Source: a bacterium (GTDB lineage Bacteria > Krumholzibacteriota > Krumholzibacteriia > JACNKJ01). Taken from it: a DNA stretch of 64,000 nt. The stretch lies in NCBI GenBank assembly GCA_024231955.1, contig JAAEPZ010000538.1, positions 310,001-374,000 of the forward strand. The letters are read 5' to 3'. This document shows, one piece after another, positions 62,355 through 64,000 of this stretch. Positions within the stretch are counted from its first letter, which is position 1, and every line of letters starts with the position of its first letter. The position numbers and the translations under genes are program-made. The notes under the pieces are model-generated. The model was not told the origin of the DNA, did not search any database, and was given only the letters and a program-made list of their open reading frames with translations.

Positions 62355-64000
62355 ATGCTGCGTCGTGCCACGATGGTCACGCTTCTGTGTCTTTCGCTCT
62401 GTCTTGTCGTCTCACCGGCCTTTGCCGAATGGGACGTTGACGGTCTCGAGGAGCTGCTGCCCCGCCACGAAACCGAGGCCGAGCGTCGTTTGTGGCTCGG
62501 TCGCGAGGATGAGATGCCCACCCGCGGCCATCGGGCCGATGCGCCGCCGCTGGCGCCGATCCGCAATTGCGCCGAGTGGGAGCCCGCCACGGGCGTTATC
62601 GTCCGCTACCCGCTGGGTCTGCCCTATTCGCTGCTCACCGATCTCGACGATGACCTGATGCTGCACGTGGTCGTGTCCAGCGGTTATCAAAGCCAGGCGC
62701 AGAGCAACCTGTCCGGCAATGGCGTCAACATGGACAAGGTGCAGTTCCTGGTGAAGAGCAACGATTCGATCTGGACCCGCGACTACGGCCCCTGGTACGT
62801 GTTCGACGGCAACGGCGACATAGCGATCATCGATCACACCTACAACCGCTCGTACAGGCCCAACGACAACCTGATCCCCGTCCACTTCGCCCAGCAACAG
62901 GGTATCCCCGTACACAGTCACGACATGTACCACACCGGCGGCAATTACATGACCGACGGCGCCCACATCAGCAGCTCCACGCGGCTGGTCTACGATGAGG
63001 CGGGCATGAGTAGCGCCCAGGTCGATCAGCTCATGCACGACTACTATGGTGTCGAGGATTATAAAGTGCTCGACTACATCGAAAACGGCGGCATTCACCA
63101 CATCGACACCTGGGCCAAATTTCTCAACGAGGAGACGGTGCTGGTGAAGGATGTCTGGAGCAGTCACCACACATATGATGACCTCAATCAGCGCGCCACA
63201 CTTCTGGCCTCGCTGCCCGCCTCGACCGGCCGCAACTACCGGGTGCATCGGGTCTACTGCTATGATATCGGTTACGGCGATCCCGCCAGCTACACCAACA
63301 GTCTGATCTGCAACGGCAAGGTCTACATGCCCACATTCGGCAACAGCAGCCACGACAACAACGCGCTGGACGCCTACCGCGCCGCCCTGCCTGGTTACGA
63401 GGTCGAAGGCTACTACCACAGCGGCTTCCTGAGCGATGATGCGCTTCACTGCCGCACGAAGATCGCCCACGATACGGGCATGTTGCGGGTGGCCCATACG
63501 CCGATTTTCGATTCTCAAGAGGGTGAGGTCACGGTGAGCGCCCATATCCGTGATCACAGCGAAACCGGTGTCAGCCTGGCCGAGGTGCGATATCGCCGCG
63601 ATGGCGGCGCTTGGCAGGCCCTGACCATGGCAGCCCAGGGGGACTACGTCTGGGAGGCCGTGATCCCGGCCGGTACGGCCGAAAACACGGTTGAATACTA
63701 TATCCATGCCGAGGACAACAGCGGTCGTGACGCCGGCATGCCCCGCGTCGCCCCGGACGCCCTCTACAGCTTCATGCAGTCGGGCACCACGGGCATCGAT
63801 GATATGGCACCGTCGCAGGCGGTGCTCAACGCGAACTATCCGAATCCGTTCAACCCCGAGACCACTTTCAGCTTCGAACTGCACCATGAGGGTCAGGTCC
63901 GGTTGAGCGTCTACGACACGCAGGGCCGCATAGTCCGGACCCTGATCAACGGTACCTGCCCCGCGGGCCGCACCAGCATCACCTGGAACGGCAAGGACGA
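62355..64000 (+). CDS. Secreted arginine/agmatine deiminase-family enzyme with sorting domain (3' end outside window)
   Basis: The frame is open to the last base (548 codons). TGGAGG precedes the ATG, followed by a signal peptide (ATMVTLLCLSLCLVVSPAFA). Family motifs match the protein at 34568-36298: SNDSIWTRDYGPW (about residue 136), HTGGNYMTDG (about 195), GGIHHIDTWAKFL (H-x-D, about 245) and the cysteine in DALHCRTKIAHD (about 361). A beta domain (EGEVTVSAHIRDHSETGVSL) and the start of a sorting domain (NYPNPFNPETTFSFEL, VYDTQGRIVRTLING) follow; its end lies beyond the window. The two enzymes are paralogues, with catalytic groups in the same order but little identity elsewhere. Confidence 0.88.
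   Translation, partial: MLRRATMVTLLCLSLCLVVSPAFAEWDVDGLEELLPRHETEAERRLWLGREDEMPTRGHRADAPPLAPIRNCAEWEPATGVIVRYPLGLPYSLLTDLDDDLMLHVVVSSGYQSQAQSNLSGNGVNMDKVQFLVKSNDSIWTRDYGPWYVFDGNGDIAIIDHTYNRSYRPNDNLIPVHFAQQQGIPVHSHDMYHTGGNYMTDGAHISSSTRLVYDEAGMSSAQVDQLMHDYYGVEDYKVLDYIENGGIHHIDTWAKFLNEETVLVKDVWSSHHTYDDLNQRATLLASLPASTGRNYRVHRVYCYDIGYGDPASYTNSLICNGKVYMPTFGNSSHDNNALDAYRAALPGYEVEGYYHSGFLSDDALHCRTKIAHDTGMLRVAHTPIFDSQEGEVTVSAHIRDHSETGVSLAEVRYRRDGGAWQALTMAAQGDYVWEAVIPAGTAENTVEYYIHAEDNSGRDAGMPRVAPDALYSFMQSGTTGIDDMAPSQAVLNANYPNPFNPETTFSFELHHEGQVRLSVYDTQGRIVRTLINGTCPAGRTSITWNGKD

Noticed and set aside
1..64000. Search for CRISPR arrays, transposases, rRNA and tRNA
   Set aside because: No regular direct repeats, no transposase motifs and no tRNA-like cloverleaf was noticed by eye; a tRNAscan-SE/minced run would settle it.

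Overview
The window is ordinary bacterial chromosome with a fairly high GC content. Genes are closely packed on both strands, and many are followed by a GC-rich hairpin with a T run. I see no rRNA, tRNA, CRISPR array, insertion sequence or phage gene. Seven predicted exported proteins end in the same roughly 80-residue module: a PNPFNP-like start, a V-R-G/Q-R middle and a G-x-Y-x-x-x-L/R end. This is the sorting domain of type IX secretion (T9SS) cargo. Together with multiheme cytochromes, Tat-exported DUF362 proteins, a lamin-tail/CotH protein and large beta-barrels, it points to an uncultured lineage of the FCB superphylum (Krumholzibacteriota/Eisenbacteria/Latescibacterota-like). That placement is inference from gene content, not from a marker tree.

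Region by region. 1-5 kb: the 3' part of an Asx-tRNA-synthetase-like gene, a VOC protein plus WYL regulator pair behind a palindromic operator candidate, a secreted retropepsin-like protein and a radical SAM protein. 5-10 kb: a signalling cassette of GAF-PP2C phosphatase, Ser/Thr kinase with TPRs and a small unknown protein. 10-15 kb: an ankyrin-tetraheme cytochrome fusion, a retropepsin-PDZ protein, a nucleotidyltransferase and an MFS transporter preceded by a possible tiny ORF. 15-22 kb: two Tat-DUF362 proteins with sorting domains, a methyltransferase and a beta-helix protein with a sorting domain. 22-28 kb: a tight three-gene operon (lipoprotein, DUF362 protein, 1412-residue propeller/beta-barrel protein). 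I regard this as the most interesting unit, because the barrel has a SprA-like layout and the window is full of T9SS-type cargo. 28-34 kb: a metallo-beta-lactamase-fold hydrolase, an ECF sigma factor overlapping a membrane-anchored partner, a Cys-rich flavin-barrel-like protein and a KAP NTPase. 34-40 kb: a secreted arginine-deiminase-family enzyme and a CotH-kinase giant, both with sorting domains. 40-46 kb: asparaginyl-tRNA synthetase, an octaheme cytochrome with its cytochrome b, and an iron alcohol dehydrogenase. 45.7-51.7 kb: a molybdenum/tungsten cofactor and transport operon (moeA, moaA, MOSC-MogA fusion, wtpABC). 52-56 kb: a lipoprotein propeller, a second nucleotidyltransferase and a secreted PNGase F-like enzyme with a sorting domain. 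56-62 kb: an RND efflux operon (TetR, TolC, MFP, RND) with three copies of a palindromic operator at its promoter. 62.3 kb to the end: a second secreted deiminase with a sorting domain, cut by the window edge.

How they fit together: the window describes a cell that exports many enzymes acting outside it (deglycosylation, arginine deimination, protein phosphorylation), sorted by one C-terminal tag. It also carries anaerobic-type respiration parts (octaheme cytochrome, Mo/W cofactor) and standard efflux. Function calls come from reading motifs by eye. Start codons were chosen by Shine-Dalgarno spacing and signal-peptide placement, so several differ from the longest possible frame.
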